DNA of 64,000 nucleotides from Calliphora vicina. Its lineage: Eukaryota > Arthropoda > Insecta > Diptera > Calliphoridae. This document shows positions 1 through 12,279 of this stretch, one piece after another (position 1 is the first letter of the stretch; each line of letters opens with the position of its first letter). The notes beneath the pieces were generated by a model. It had not been told where the DNA came from. It saw only the letters and a list, made by a program, of their open reading frames with translations, and searched no databases. The translations under genes and the position numbers were made by a program. The DNA lies in assembly GCF_958450345.1 (NCBI RefSeq), contig NC_088780.1, forward strand, positions 152,998,726-153,062,725. The letters are read 5' to 3'.

Positions 1-389
1 GAAGAATAATATAAGTTACTAAAATATTTTTAGAATTTTTAGTTTTTTTGGCTATAATATTCATACCAGGGGTGGTGTTATCGGAACCCTTTACAAAATA
101 GTTAAGAACATATTTGGCCATCCAAAATTGGTTACGATATTTTGATATCGTCTATGCAATTTCAGAATTTTTGCACTAAATTTGAATTTTACATAAAAAA
201 TTGGAGTTTTTTTGGATGGATCGGGTCCCCTCGGTATCAACAAGTTTCAAATTCGTTTTCATTTAAAATAAAGAAGTGACCACTTAAAATCCGTACGGAT
301 TAAAGCGAGCATAACTTTTAAACGATACAACGTATGTTAACATTTTATACATGAAATTAAAGTTAATTTATTAAGCTTTAAAAAAAATA
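1..389. other. AT-rich flank, no gene seen
   Basis: No convincing ORF, RNA gene or splice-bounded exon was seen. The segment holds the left member of the inverted sequence described at 274-2484. Confidence 0.5.
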
Positions 390-1197
390 GAGTAACTTCG
401 GGTATTGTGGACTATGCGTCTAATGTGGACCAGTGTCTTTTTTCAGAAACTATTGAAGGTATGATAAAACTGATTTGTCGTACATTTTACAATTAGTTTG
501 AAACAACAATTGCACATTTGCTTTCTTGAGTAATTGATATGTTGGCTTTTTATTCTTGTATTGAAATTAATGCGCGTGCTCAACATTTTTTTCGGCTCAA
601 GTAAGAAACAAAATTTGGTACAGTTACTTGGTAGAATTTAATGTTTGGTTGTTTTATATAATTAAAGTGGACACGTAGTTTTGCATATATTTGGTAAGAA
701 TTTAAGCAAATTTAGATTATTAGGTAAAAATAATTTTTTACCACTGTAACCCAAGTTCGTGTAATGTGGACCACTTAAATTACTTGATTATGTACTACTG
801 GTCCATATTACCCGACAATAACTATGTACTTTGTAAGCAATCTGTCTAAGCCAAGAACGCGACTTTTTAGTTTGTATTAATAAAAATATATTGAAATTAA
901 ATTTTTTAATCATTCATGATTAGCTGGTTCATGAATTTTATGTATTAAATACTAGTCCACATTACCCTCATATAGTGGTCCATATTACCCTCCATTTTTT
1001 TTAATGCTGGTTTTTGGGTTCCTTACAATATTTTCACATAAACTTTTTATCCTTTGACGGAAAAAATGTTCAACTGCAAAAACAATTAGAGAATACATTA
1101 GCTAATTTATTGCTTCACAACTTTTTTAATATCCATATATATTGTGGCCAAAATTTAGAAAAAACAAAACGGTAGTCCACATTACCCGAAGTTACTC
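390..1197. mobile_element. TA-flanked TIR element, non-coding (MITE-like)
   Basis: The ends are inverted repeats starting GAGTAACTTCGGGTA and matching at about 24 of 25 positions. Each end is flanked by TA (388-389 and 1198-1199), the target duplication expected for Tc1/mariner-superfamily elements. The interior repeats the motif TGGACCA...ATTACCC (for example near 430, 770, 800, 955 and 975) in both orientations, like subterminal transposase-binding sites. No transposase is encoded, so it is probably a non-autonomous derivative of an unidentified element. Confidence 0.75.
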
Positions 1198-1393
1198 TAT
1201 AACTTTAGGTTTACGTGTCTTTATTGCGAATACATTTTCTAGCTTTTCTTCTTATGCCACCCATTAATAGCTGACCAATTTTTCTTCCCACTTCTATCGT
1301 TATTCCAGCATATTCATTCCACTTTATTCTCATCAAAATCTGGTTATTTACTGTACCTGCACTCTTTTTCAATTTACGTTTAACAATTTCCCA

Positions 1394-1880
1394 CACGCAG
1401 AGAAAAAATATAATTGGGCATGGTTACTGTAACCATTTAAATAGTGTTACAAGATTTTTAACAATATTATAGTCACAGTAACTATTTACATGATTGTGGT
1501 AACCATAATATGGTTAATTTTTGATTCACATGATTGTACCAACCATATATATGGTTACAGTAAACAAGTATATGTTTACGACAATCATATTTATGATGAT
1601 TAATTTTATCATAATATGTTGTTCTTAGATTATGATAAGCCTTAAGCCGAGAGCAACAAAATATGATAAGTCCTTCATCATATGAATGGTTGTCACAAAC
1701 ATATATTTGTTTACTGTAACCATATATATGGTTGAAACTATCATGTGAATCGTAAATCAATCATATTATGGTTACCACAATCATGTAAATGGTTACTGTG
1801 ACTATAATATAGTTAAAAAACTTGTAACAATATTGAAATGGTTACAGTAACCATGACCAACTATATTTTTTCTCTGCGTG
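1394..1880. mobile_element. CACGCAG palindromic MITE, subfamily A
   Basis: Both ends read CACGCAGAGAAAAAATATA inward. Nearly the whole 487 bp is one imperfect palindrome built from TGGTTACTGTAACCAT-type blocks. A near-identical copy is at 54611-55096, and longer relatives are at 47243-48107 and 51187-52275. The flanking dinucleotide here is CA on both sides, whereas the other three copies have TA. No coding capacity was seen. Confidence 0.85.
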
Positions 1881-3091
1881 CAGTATATCTGGATCGGACG
1901 AAGATTTAGGCAATTTCTTTAATTGATGTGTTTTGGTATAACATCAATATTGTTCTCATTATAGCACTTCATAGTTGTATTTGAGTAATGATAACTTGGC
2001 TGAAACTTTGTATCAGATGTATGAGTCTTATAAATGACAGCAATCGTTTTTCCAAATTGTATTTTTATATATAATTCTGAAAATTCTTTAAAAACATATC
2101 TGAAAAGCTTGACTCTTCAAACCGCAGCTGCGGATTGTCTGTCAAATTAATATTTTTGTTAAATTTTACGTATTCATATTTAAAGTCCACACAACCTCGA
2201 GCTGCCGAGACGTAAAAATTTTGATATGATATATGCCGAAAATCAGATTTTGGCTATATTTTAACCCCACAAAGTTGGATTTTCTAGATATTTGTGAACA
2301 ATTTTATTTCTAGCTTCATTTTCCATTGTGTCTACACTTTTTGAAACTAAACATAATGACTTGCAATTCATTGTAGAATAACGGTAGATTTGATGTAAAA
2401 AATCTGTGTAAATCTTTTTCCATTTTGATAACAGGGGGCGTTGTTATGATTACTATAGTGCGTACGGATTTTAAGTGGCCACTTTTTTATTTACGCTTTC
2501 CAATACGCTTTCTTAGAATTTTTTTTAGATAACTTAAAAAGAAAATATATACGTTTTTCCCAAAAACTAGTGAAAATTCATCTTTTTTTAAATTTTTTTA
2601 ATTCAAATACATATAACTTTGGATTCAATTACGATTTTTAAACAATTCTTTTTTTGTTTGACATATACATTTATTATTAGTCTAATAAAAGAAAATTGGA
2701 GAAAATCGGGAAATATTAAAACCCGCTGTTATCAAAAAACTAGAGTAGGATGGGTAAAAATTTTGAAAATTTAATTTTCCAAAATGAATATCTTCTAAGC
2801 TTATAAATAATTGATAGCTACGATTGATTGTAATGCTCGATGAGGAGATTCTATGTTTGTATATATTTTTGAAATCAGAACAAAAACGAAAAAATAGGAG
2901 CGTCTTTAAAATGTAACATACACGAGGTGTCCTACTTTAAGGACCCTTGGACCCTCGTCAGCCCACGAGGTCCAAGTTCAAAACTTAAACTCGATAACAC
3001 ATCATCTATATTCATGTGAAATTTTATTCAAATCGGATTTACCATTTAGAAGTTACATATTTATTTCCCTCTATTTTTTTCTATACCACTG
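1881..3091. other. No gene; degraded repeat near right edge
   Basis: No ORF has coding character. About 2935-3090 is homologous to 8880-8998: both have a track through GTCCA..CTTAAACTCGA and end in a pyrimidine run followed by ATACCACTG. This is the end of a dispersed fly repeat, and it abuts head-on the CACAGTGG start of the next element at 3092. Confidence 0.5.
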
Positions 3092-4326
3092 CACAGTGGG
3101 GCAGAATCGAAATTTTTTGGAAATAAATCTGGTATTTCTAAACGGCTGGTCCGATCGGGATAAAATCTTATGTGAGCGTTGCCAAGGATTATTCGAGTTT
3201 AAGACATTAAAATGGGCAATACAAATGATCCAGGGCGGCGCTTGGGGGCTCAAAGTAGGGTACCACCAACATCTAAAATTTTTTAAATCTTTTTTGTTTC
3301 CTATCTGATTTCAAAGATTTTTATATTTTTGGAAAGCGCTCGACTAGGTTTTGAAAAGACAAGCATGCTTGTGCTATTTATTTCTTATATTTTCCGAGTT
3401 ATAGGCATTTCAAAATTGAAATTTTAAAATTTTGGTCCGCATTTTTAAATTCGGGTTAAAATTTTTTTTTTCCCATTTTGACCCATTGTAGATCCAACTT
3501 ACTATGGTCTTATATACGTCGTTGCACAGGTCTTTGAAATATCTATCATTAGATATCCATATTGTCTATATTAATGATTTAGTAATCCAGATATGGGTCA
3601 AAAATCGAGGTTGTCCTGGTTTTTTCCTTATGTCTCATTTGTGAACCGATTTTCTCGATTTTAAATAGCAACCGAGCCGGAAGAATTTCTGAGATATTGA
3701 TGTATCATTCGTGTATGTTAGTTATTTGGACTTACGGACAGACGGACATGGCTATATCGACTCCGCTATCTATAACGATTCAGAATATATATACTTTGTG
3801 GGGTCGCAAATGAAAAATTTAGAAATTACAAACGGAATGACAAACTTATATATGCCCTTGCCACTCATGGTGAAGGGTATAAAAATAGTTGATTTTTGCT
3901 GTTTTTTGGCCAAAAAGGTGACTTAACTCTTTTTTAATTAAAAAAAATGTCTTTAAGAACATATAACAATTTTATATTTATCTGAATCTTTACGAGGAAC
4001 ATTTTGATATAAAAAACATGTCCTACTCTTCGAATATGTCGCCCTCACGCCCTTCGGAATTTGACCTATTTTTTATCAAAAATTCAACATTGGAATACAT
4101 GTTCTAAAATCCCAATGCTGGGATCAGAAAACAAAAAGCAGCTTTGGAAACCTTGATGTGTTTCCTATTTATTGCCAAAGTATTTTCCCAGCCCGGAAGA
4201 AAATGTGGACTCTATAGGCAAAATTGTAAAAATTACCATTTTTGGGATTTTCGCACCAATTTTTGGGAATTGCGGGATTGCCTTTGACCTTTTGACAAGG
4301 TTTTTTACACCATGTTATTTAGAATG
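3092..4326 (+). mobile_element. CACAGTG-ended dispersed repeat, interrupted copy
   Basis: The repeat begins CACAGTGGGGCAGAATC and ends GTTATTTAGAATG. A second copy with the same two ends is at 16188-17070, where it sits inside a mariner. The two copies align at 3092-3440 and 3890-4326. The middle of this copy holds a DINE-like insertion. No ORF is credible and the class is unknown. Confidence 0.65.
3441..3885 (+). mobile_element. INE-1/DINE-1-like fragment (3' part)
   Basis: This matches the tail of other DINE-like copies (25.4, 27.6 and 55.2 kb): CATTAGATATCCATATTGTC, CAGACGGACATGGCT, GAAATTACAAACGGAATGAC, then a terminal hairpin CCCTTGCC...GGTGAAGGGTATAAA. It is absent from the paralogue at 16.2-17.1 kb, so it inserted after that repeat family spread. 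Confidence 0.65.
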
Positions 4327-6445
4327 ACAAACTCAAAAAACTTTGAAAATTTCATTGAGTTTCGTTAATAAATAATGATTTTAATACATATTACATATTC
4401 ATTGAGTTTCTAAAACTAAAATTTATATCAAAATTTTAATAGGATTGCAAATATTAGGAACAATTTGATACATATTTATTCCGAGCTATAATTTTTTGTT
4501 TAGATAAGTTAATTTTTGGTCTTACAAAAAAAATTTCAAGTCAATATCTCCATTAGATTCAAAAATATGCCACTCCGTCCTTCAAAAATATTGCACTTTT
4601 TCATACAAACAAATTTTTATAAATTTTTGTAATGTGACTGTGTCAGAACCAATGACTTGTGTTGAATAAAATATTAAGAAAATTTATAAACATTTTTTTA
4701 GTATGAAAAAGTGCAATATTTTAAAAATTAATTTGGACCCTCCGTAAGCCCATAAAAAGATCGAGCAAAATTAACAAAATAATATTAATCAATAAACCGA
4801 AATATCTCTTCAACTAATGGAGATAATGTACATATATGTAGATCTCCTAAAGGACTATTTATATTTTAAATTTCAGCTCATTAGGATCATACATATATTT
4901 TTGGTGATTTTTTTAAAAATAGCCGAGGTAACCAACTTTGAGGGGCCACGCACTGGCTCCCATTGGCGCTAGGAAGCTCCAACCATGTGAATATGAACAT
5001 CTCCAATAGTTCCCAAGATATCGAATTATTTCCAAAAAACGTTTCTAAACCACTGTTATATATATTTTAAGTTTTTATTGTGTTTTATTTTGTTAAACTA
5101 TTCCAAAATATTAAATCTAAACTTTCGACTAGACCGACCCAGAATTCTTCTATCTCCTCAAGTTTTTTTCTAGTGTCCTTCATTTTTATTTACCAAATCA
5201 ACATGTCTAGTAATATTGATGTTAAACTTTTTTATGGTTTATTTGTTACTTTATTTAAAGATGAAAGTAAAGAGATTTCATTTTTATTGCTATACAAAAG
5301 AAAAAAAATGTCCAAAAAGATCTTTTCTTTCTATTCTTATAAATATTTCTTGATTACAATTTATACAAATATTTCATAAATAAAACTTTAGTTTATATTT
5401 TTTGTTTGCTGTATCCTTGATAACATTGAAATAATGATTTGTACATGCATGTCTGTGAAATGTATATAAATTTGATTTAAGTTTTTAAGTTAATGTCCTT
5501 TGGGGAGTGAAAGCAGAACAGCAAAAAAAAAGCTAAAAACTAAGAGAAGACTTCAATATTTCATAATTTATGTGAATTTCAGAATTTTGTAATGTAGTTT
5601 TGGGTTCTTTTGCTGTATACAAAGTAATTTATAATGCAATAAATTTAAATATTGATTGCAAAATCAAACAAAAGCCACATCATCAATATTAAATATTACA
5701 TGCATTTGTATGTTATCTTCAATTTAAATGGATATAAATAAGTTTTGTAATTATTATTAAATGTTTTTGAGATGTAAGTATTTCAAAGGATGTGGCAGAA
5801 TTCTCTTAAAAATGTAATAGAAACTTCACAAACAATTTAAATATATTTTGGGTTTGATATATTTTAAAGAACGGCTTTTTAAATTGAAATTATCCAGAAG
5901 ATATATCCCCTACTTACACATCATTTTTGTTTATATATTTTAATTTTCAAAGTTATTTTAATGTCTAGCAACAATCAATTTCTGTTACATTTGTAACTTA
6001 GTTTTGTTGAAATCAGCAAAAATATATACTTATTTCTTATGTTTAGGACACTTGCTATGAAAATAAATAACAAAACAAAAATTTGATACATGCTGTTTTT
6101 ATGATTTATTTAATTTATTATAAAACAAAATCAAAAAATTATATAAAATTACATACTGTAATGTGATTTAAATGGTGAATTACTAACATGTATTTAATTT
6201 GTTTTCTTCTTTTTATTATTAAAAATTAATTGTTTATATTAAATATTTGAATGTGTGTGAATCCAACTGTCTAAATAATTCTTTATATACAATTTAATGT
6301 CATGTTAGTTCTTTGAAATTGAATCCTTTAATTACAGCTTCAAATATTCCGGACATTTGTAATTATTATTTTACAAAATTCTATCTATCAGTCTTTAACA
6401 GTTATTTTAAAGAACTTTTAAATGTTAAATATTTATTATTGAAAT
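4327..6445. other. AT-rich DNA, no gene seen
   Basis: Only chance ORFs are seen; the longest, 5080-5379, lacks an ATG start and any recognisable motif. About 4890-5050 resembles, in reverse, the dispersed repeat at 31.06-31.2 kb (a block with GGCGCTAGGAAGCTCCAACC). A 22-bp hairpin-forming pair is listed separately. Confidence 0.5.
4585..4722. repeat. 22-bp perfect inverted repeat around a 94-bp spacer
   Basis: The arms are 4585-4606 and 4701-4722, reading AAAATATTGCACTTTTTCAT and continuing to the end of the arm. They match over all 22 bases. It could be a very small MITE or the stem of a larger one. No target duplication was established. Confidence 0.6.
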
Positions 6446-6961
6446 AGTTTAATAACACTGTCCAACAAATTAAGAGTTTTTGATTGGAACTGAATAGTGA
6501 CCCTATAATTCTGCAAGGGTATGTGGAGTAGATAATTTTCGGATCATAAATTAATTTTTGGCGACTTTTGTGAGACCCAAGGCGGCATGTTATTTTGCTA
6601 ATTTGATTGGGAGTTGCCACGCCCACTACTCCAATACCTCCCATTTTCAGTCAAACTATGTAAAATGAAATGGCTGTTATTCTGTCGAAATTTCAAGACT
6701 TCCACAATTATTGTTTTCAAGATATTTTGAAATAACTATTTACTTTGTATGGGCAGTGCCACAGCTCCTTTTCCTATTCGTCCCATTTTTGGTAGAACAT
6801 CATGCAGTGTTAAGAAATTGATTGGTGGTGTCACTCCCATGCATGCAATCATGTCCATTTTCAGACAAGCTGTACACACTGGTACTGAAGTAATAGAGAA
6901 ACATACAGTTCAAGAGAATCGGTCCAGCGGTTTAACAAATAAACAGACTTACAATAATTTT
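6446..6961. repeat. Degraded dispersed repeat with GCCACGCCCAC
   Basis: The segment contains GTTGCCACGCCCAC and the block CTATTTACTTTGTATGGG.AGTGCCAC, which recurs at 28.08-28.22 kb. Such blocks are common in INE-1-like repeats of flies. ORFs across it are low quality. It ends where the hairpin of the next repeat begins. Confidence 0.45.
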
Positions 6962-9347
6962 TATACCCTCCACCACCATAAGTGGTGAATGAGGGTATAT
7001 ATAAGTTTGTCATTCCGTGTGTAACATTGAGAAATATTCATTTGCGACCCAACAAAGTATATATATTATTGATCCTTATGAAATTTTAAGTCGATTGAGC
7101 CATGTCCGTCTGTCTGTCCGTCTGTCTGTCTGTCTGTCTGTGTAAAACACGCTCACGTCCAAAATAGACAAACAAAATGGTTAAACTTGCAAGAAAAATG
7201 TTTATTGTTCTCCTAAGCAGTTTGGTATTGAAAATCAGCGAAATCGGTACAGTGGAACCAAAGTTATGAATGAAAATGTGGGACAACCTCAAAAAAAAAT
7301 TGATAATTTTCATATATTTTTGGACATTTTTTGTAAATATATTGCAGCTAATATCATAAAATTTTGCACTCGTTACTTTTATAATAAAAGGAGTAACTCT
7401 GGTTAAAATTATAAGAATCGGTCCAAGATTTCTCCTAGCCCCCATACAAATTTCTTCCCGAAATATGGTTATATGGTCTATAAATGCCTACAGAATATGA
7501 ATATCCATATGAAATTCAGCGAAAATAAGTTTCGTGGTAAAAGAAATTATATTACAAAATTTTTCGTGGATCGGCCCATATTTGACCATAGCCCCCATAT
7601 AAAGTACACTTCCGAAAATCTCTTAAATAAGCATAAATGTCTTATAAATATCGCTATCAAGTTGAAATTCGACATGAATAATCCCCATATATACCAAAAT
7701 TGCTGTACCTAATTCTATGAAAATCGGCCGATAATTGGTTATAGCTCCCATATAAGGACCACTTCCGAAAAACACAATAACCTACATAAATATCTAAAAA
7801 ATATCAATATCAAAACAAAATTTCACACACATCCATAGTTTATATTTAGAAATTATACTACTGGATTTTGTGAATACTGGTCCATATTTGACCATAGCTC
7901 CCATATAAGGTCCACTTCCAAAAATCAGTTAAGTACTCATAAATCTCTTATAAATACATTTATCATGCTAAAATTCGACAAAAATTATACTCATATATAT
8001 AGATATCACTGTACCAAATTTTATGCAGATTGGCCGATAATTGGTCATAGCTCCCCTATAAGGCCCATTTCCGAAAAAAGATATTAACCTTAAAATAAAA
8101 AGTATTAAAAACATATCGATATCAAAATGAAATTACTCACAGATCCAGTAATTTGAATCCAGTAATCATACTTCTGGATTTTGTGAATATCGGTCCATAT
8201 TTAACCATAGCTCCCATATAAGGTCCACTCCCGAAAATCACTAATATCCTCATAAATTTCTTACAAATATAGTTATCAGGTTGAAATTCAAAACAAATTT
8301 ATTCAATATATACAAAAATCGATGTACCAAATTTTATGATGATAGGCCCATAATTGGTCATAACCTCCATATAAGAACTACTTCAGGAAAACACATTACC
8401 CTGCACAAATATCCATAAAAATCTACACTCAACCAAAATTTTACACCGATGAGTAATTTGTATCCAAGAATCGTACTACAAGATTTTTTAAATATTGGTG
8501 CATAATTCGGCATAGCTCCCACATAAGATCCATTCTTGTTAATAGCGTTGCTTATATGAAACTCTACAAAAATAGCCCTCAAATACTTAGGACCATAATA
8601 GGTCATAGCATCCATATATTAAATAAAAATAGTATACAGATCAGTAATTTGTATTCAAAAATCATAATACTGAATTTTGTGAATATTGGCCCATAATTGG
8701 CACCAGCTGTCATATAAATACATAAAAATCACGTTAAAATATTTTATAACAATCGAACGATAATAGGTCATAGCTAACACATAAGTCCCACAACCAAATA
8801 TTTTGAAATTTGTCTAAATATATTTGTATACCCTTTTTTATACTCTGTTTCTTCACTTGAGGTTAAAAGAGCAAAATGTTGAGGTCCAGACTTAAACTCG
8901 ACAACACTTCCCCTTTGCGCATGTGAAATTTCATTAAAATCGGACTAAGGGTTTAGAAGTTACAGATTTGTTTCCCTCTTTTTTTTCTCATACCACTGTG
9001 CGCCACTTTGACACTGAGATATTGTATATCGTTTAACCTAGTTCCAACAAATTGTTTACGGTTACCCATGTAAGAAAATAATAATTTACACGAAGATTTA
9101 GAAAAATTAAATTTAGACGACAATTTCTCAATTAAAAGACAATAATTAACTGTGTCAAACGTTCTAATAGGAATTTCAGTTATAAATTGCTGAATTAGAT
9201 ACAATTTTTTGTACATTTGAAATTTAATATCTTCTGCGTAAACTAGTCTTTCTAACAATTGTTATATTATTTCAGCTTTTATACCATCATATTTAGGTGG
9301 AGGGTATTTAAGATTCGGCACCGCCGAATATAGTACTCTTACTTGTT
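6962..9347. mobile_element. Long INE-1/DINE-1-like element with internal repeats
   Basis: One end is a hairpin, TATACCCTCCACCACC...GGTGAATGAGGGTATA. It is followed by AAGTATATATATT, a (GTCT)n-rich CATGTCCGTCTGTC block and CCCCCATACAAATTTC. The other end is CCGAATATAGTACTCTTACTTGTT. This order recalls Drosophila INE-1/DINE-1, a Helitron-derived family. The middle (about 7450-8800) repeats a block with GACCATAGCTCCCATATAAG about six times. Near the far end it carries a reverse-transcriptase fragment and a CCACTGTGC repeat end, so it is composite. The family call is from memory. Confidence 0.65.
9010..9258 (-). pseudogene. Non-LTR reverse transcriptase fragment
   Basis: The minus-strand reading contains FDTVNYCLLIEKLSSKFNFS and then SSCKLLFSYMGNRKQFV. 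This matches the palm region of LINE reverse transcriptases, between the AFDTV motif (normally D-x-x-K-A-F-D-T-V; here the first aspartate and lysine are lost) and the G-V-P-Q-G-S motif. It stops just before the expected PQGS. About 80 residues are readable of a domain normally over 250 long. No YADD motif, endonuclease or 3' tail is present. The clade could be CR1, Jockey or I. It lies inside the repeat at 6962-9347. Confidence 0.6.
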
Positions 9348-9722
9348 ATATACATAGATAGACAGAGAATATCTGTGTCACAAAAAATATTACATATATT
9401 GAATTAATTTTTCAAAATTATCCAGGTATTTGGTGTATTCGGTTCTATCATATTTGTGGTTTTTTAAGTAATAACGAACCAGGAATATACCTGATTTACT
9501 AATGTATAAATCATGTTTGTAAGTTATTTGGGGGCTTCGGAAAGTTGATTTCAACAGACAGGCGGATATCGACTATATATCGCTATCTATATCGAACAGG
9601 AAAAAATAATAATTAAAACTCAAATTAATACAAATATAATGTTTTTTAATAAAGAATCTGGTTTATATTTCTACAAATTTGTAGCCAATTTGATTGATTG
9701 CTAAAACTTGTTACTTGATACA
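9348..9722. other. No gene; DINE-like fragment at 9420-9605
   Basis: About 9510-9605 matches the tail region of DINE-like copies (GTAAGTTATTTGGGGGCTTC, then a CAGACAGGCGGAT block). The remainder is AT-rich without coding signal. Confidence 0.45.
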
Positions 9723-10126
9723 TGGGCAATTCCATATCATCGTACGTGATATTTGTACGCCTATATAATTCGGAATTTATGTTCCATTCAGAGGGTACTA
9801 TATTTGAAAATAATAAAAAGTTCTTTCGAAACGTTTTTGTCCAAAATATCGAGCGAAATAAGGGTATATCGTACGTGACATAAAACGGAAGTCATTTTGA
9901 GTCACATGTCGAAATATGCGAACATTTTCGAAACGTGTTTTCTTTTAATTTTTTTTTTTTTTTATTATTTATTTATTAGACAAAGTACATAATATTTGTA
10001 TTCTCAAAATGTTGGCCTCAGCGCCAAGGATGCATTTTTGAGGCAAGTTGGCAAAGTATATAGATACATATTTATATATATAGATATATATTTCTTACAC
10101 TAAACCAAATATTTTTCCTTTACAAT

Positions 10127-11262
10127 TAGTGTTTATAAACCGGTTAACCGAAAAACCAGTTTTTCTTCGAAATCTCGGTTTTTTGCGAACCGGTTAATTT
10201 GAAATGTTGATTTTCGGTTAACCGGTTTATCCGGTTTTTATCACTCGGTTAACCGGTTTTTAAAATTTAGGTCTAAACTTAAGAAATCTCATGGTTTTGT
10301 GCATTTTTTATATTCATTGTACACACATTATTGGTCTGATTTGAAACCTAAACTAATGACTTACAATACAAACCTATTTAGAGCCCTTATTACAACTTGC
10401 CGTTATAATTAAAGGTAACTTTAAGCAATAGAAAAAGGTACCCTTAAAGGTCACTTTAGCTATAACGGCAAGTTGTAATAATGGCCCTTAGATTGATATT
10501 TTTAAGGATTTCAATGATTCTAAATAGTAGATGACGATGGGTTTACTTAAAAACCTTTTCAGAATAAACTGCACATAATGAAACTATTAAAAATTAAATT
10601 CCGCATAATTCTAGAAGTTAATCTAAATCTTCGTTAGCTTAGTGTACAAAGTCCTTTTCAGAAATATTACAGGAGAGACAAAAAACGTTCTAAAATCCAT
10701 GATTTGAAATATTTATGAGATCTGATAATGGAGTTTTATTACTTACATATTTGGTATGATTTATAATGACAAATAAACAGTAAGAAGAAGTGCGTTTGCA
10801 TATTATAGGTCCTTTTTTGGGACTTGTAACATTTTCTGTTTCATATCAGAAAGTCGAAAAATTATCAAGTATTTAATTAAAAAATTGATTTATATTTTTT
10901 GGTTGAAATTTAATGAAAAAAATAAATAATTAAAACAAGTAATATATAGTTAGTAACAAATTTATACTCAATTCCATTTGACTGAGATAATAATTTTGAA
11001 ATTTTTACAAAACAAAATGGACTTAGCACTTTTGTATATTCATAGTTATTTATATTAACCATTCCTGACAACTAAAAACTACAAATTTTAAAGCTGTGTA
11101 TACTTTATAGGACATTTTATGTTTTTACACATATATGACGGTTAACCGGTTTAACCGGTTTTTTCGATGTCTGTTAACCGAAAAACCGGTTTTTTAAAAA
11201 AGGCCAATTTTCGGTTAACCGACAAACCGGTTTTTTAAAAAGTCGGTTTTTTATAAACACTA
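10127..11262. mobile_element. hAT-like non-autonomous element, 8-bp TSD
   Basis: The ends read TAGTGTTTATAAA inward, identical over 13 bp. The direct repeat TTTACAAT flanks both sides (10119-10126 and 11263-11270). An 8-bp duplication of form nTnnnnAn with a TAGNG terminus fits the hAT superfamily. The subterminal regions hold about seven GGTTAACC/ACCGGTT blocks in both orientations, as expected for transposase-binding sites. The 1136-bp interior encodes no transposase and carries a small palindrome (10382-10490). Confidence 0.85.
10382..10490. mobile_element. Small palindromic element nested in hAT-like element
   Basis: The arms read TTATTACAACTTGCCGTTAT and face each other around a short centre, ending in GGGCC-type bases. 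The 109-bp unit has the size and form of a mini-MITE. No target duplication was resolved. Confidence 0.55.
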
Positions 11263-11551
11263 TTTACAATACGCCATATTTAAATAAAAACAATCTTTGA
11301 ATGATTTTATAATAAATAAAATTTAATATCGTACGTGACATACCGTACGTGACTGATTTTTCTCTTATAATAAAACAATATATATTCTGTAAATATATGT
11401 ATACAAAAACTAAAAAAATTAATAGAAACTATACATTCGGTTTCAATAAACAATTTTATAATAGCAAATAAACAATCAGAGTCAAATTCATTTCACAATA
11501 TATGATAATTGGGAGCTTATTTTTAACCGCGATTTTAGCCTAAAACACGCC

Positions 11552-12279
11552 AATTAGGGTAGAAGGGGGACCATACGCCACTTTTTTTTTTGAGGCGATC
11601 TCAAATCAAAACCACAATACTTATTCTTAAATTCCTTCTTGTTTCGGATACTTCGATATGTTGTCTTTAGTTTTATTAATTTCAATCTTGCCTATCTCAT
11701 CTTAATATACATATTTTTTAACATTTATAGACCGACCAACAACGGCGAAACCACCCCACCCATGGGGTAAATAAGCCAAAGGGATAGGGTAGATTTGTAC
11801 GTATATTACTGTTTTATACCTTAATTTACAAAACAAAGTAGATATTTGTTTATTTCACATAATTTAACAAAAAATAAATTTTAACAAATTGTGACTGGGA
11901 TTCCTTGTATCTGGCGAAAATGCCCCAGGGGGAGTATTGAGGTTTAATATAAATTTTTTTCGTACTTCAAATTAAATGATCTAAAAAGCTATTGTCAGTT
12001 ATTGTTCACTATTATTGATATTCTATCACCAACCATTATCTATTTTGTATCAGAAAAACTAAAGAAGTTAGCACAAAATATTCACACCCTGAAATATCTT
12101 CACAGATTTTTTAAAAACAATTAATCGCGCCTGCCTCACATCATATGTAAAATTAAACTTTCCAACTTTCAGGGATGGTAAATAATAAAAATGTAACAAA
12201 ATCGGTTACTCGGTTTTTAAGTTATTCGATGTTGGCAGATGTTCCCCTATGGCAAATGATCCCCCTTCTAACCTAAATT
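11552..12279. mobile_element. 728-bp TIR element with GGTAGAAGGGGGA ends
   Basis: The left end is AATTAGGGTAGAAGGGGGAC and the right end, reversed, is AATTTAGGTTAGAAGGGGGA. The inverted match covers about 29 bp and continues to a TGGC(G/A)(A/T)ATG core. No ORF, and superfamily unknown. Confidence 0.6.

Larger units (their letters stand above)
274..2484. repeat. Widely spaced 24-bp inverted repeat
   Basis: The left arm is 274-297 and the right arm is 2461-2484. They share CCACTTAAAATCCGTACG in opposite orientation, with one mismatch over 24 bp. The pair encloses a TIR element (390-1197) and a palindromic element (1394-1880). It may be subterminal sequence of an older mobile element into which the other two inserted. 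No target duplication was identified, so the outer limits are unknown. Confidence 0.5.

Noticed and set aside
5080..5379. 99-codon plus ORF
   Set aside because: It has no ATG start, is extremely AT-rich, shows no domain and no splice context.
7086..7445. 119-codon minus ORF with RQTDRQTDRQTD
   Set aside because: The peptide is translation of the (GTCT)n tract and neighbouring repeat in a DINE-like element.
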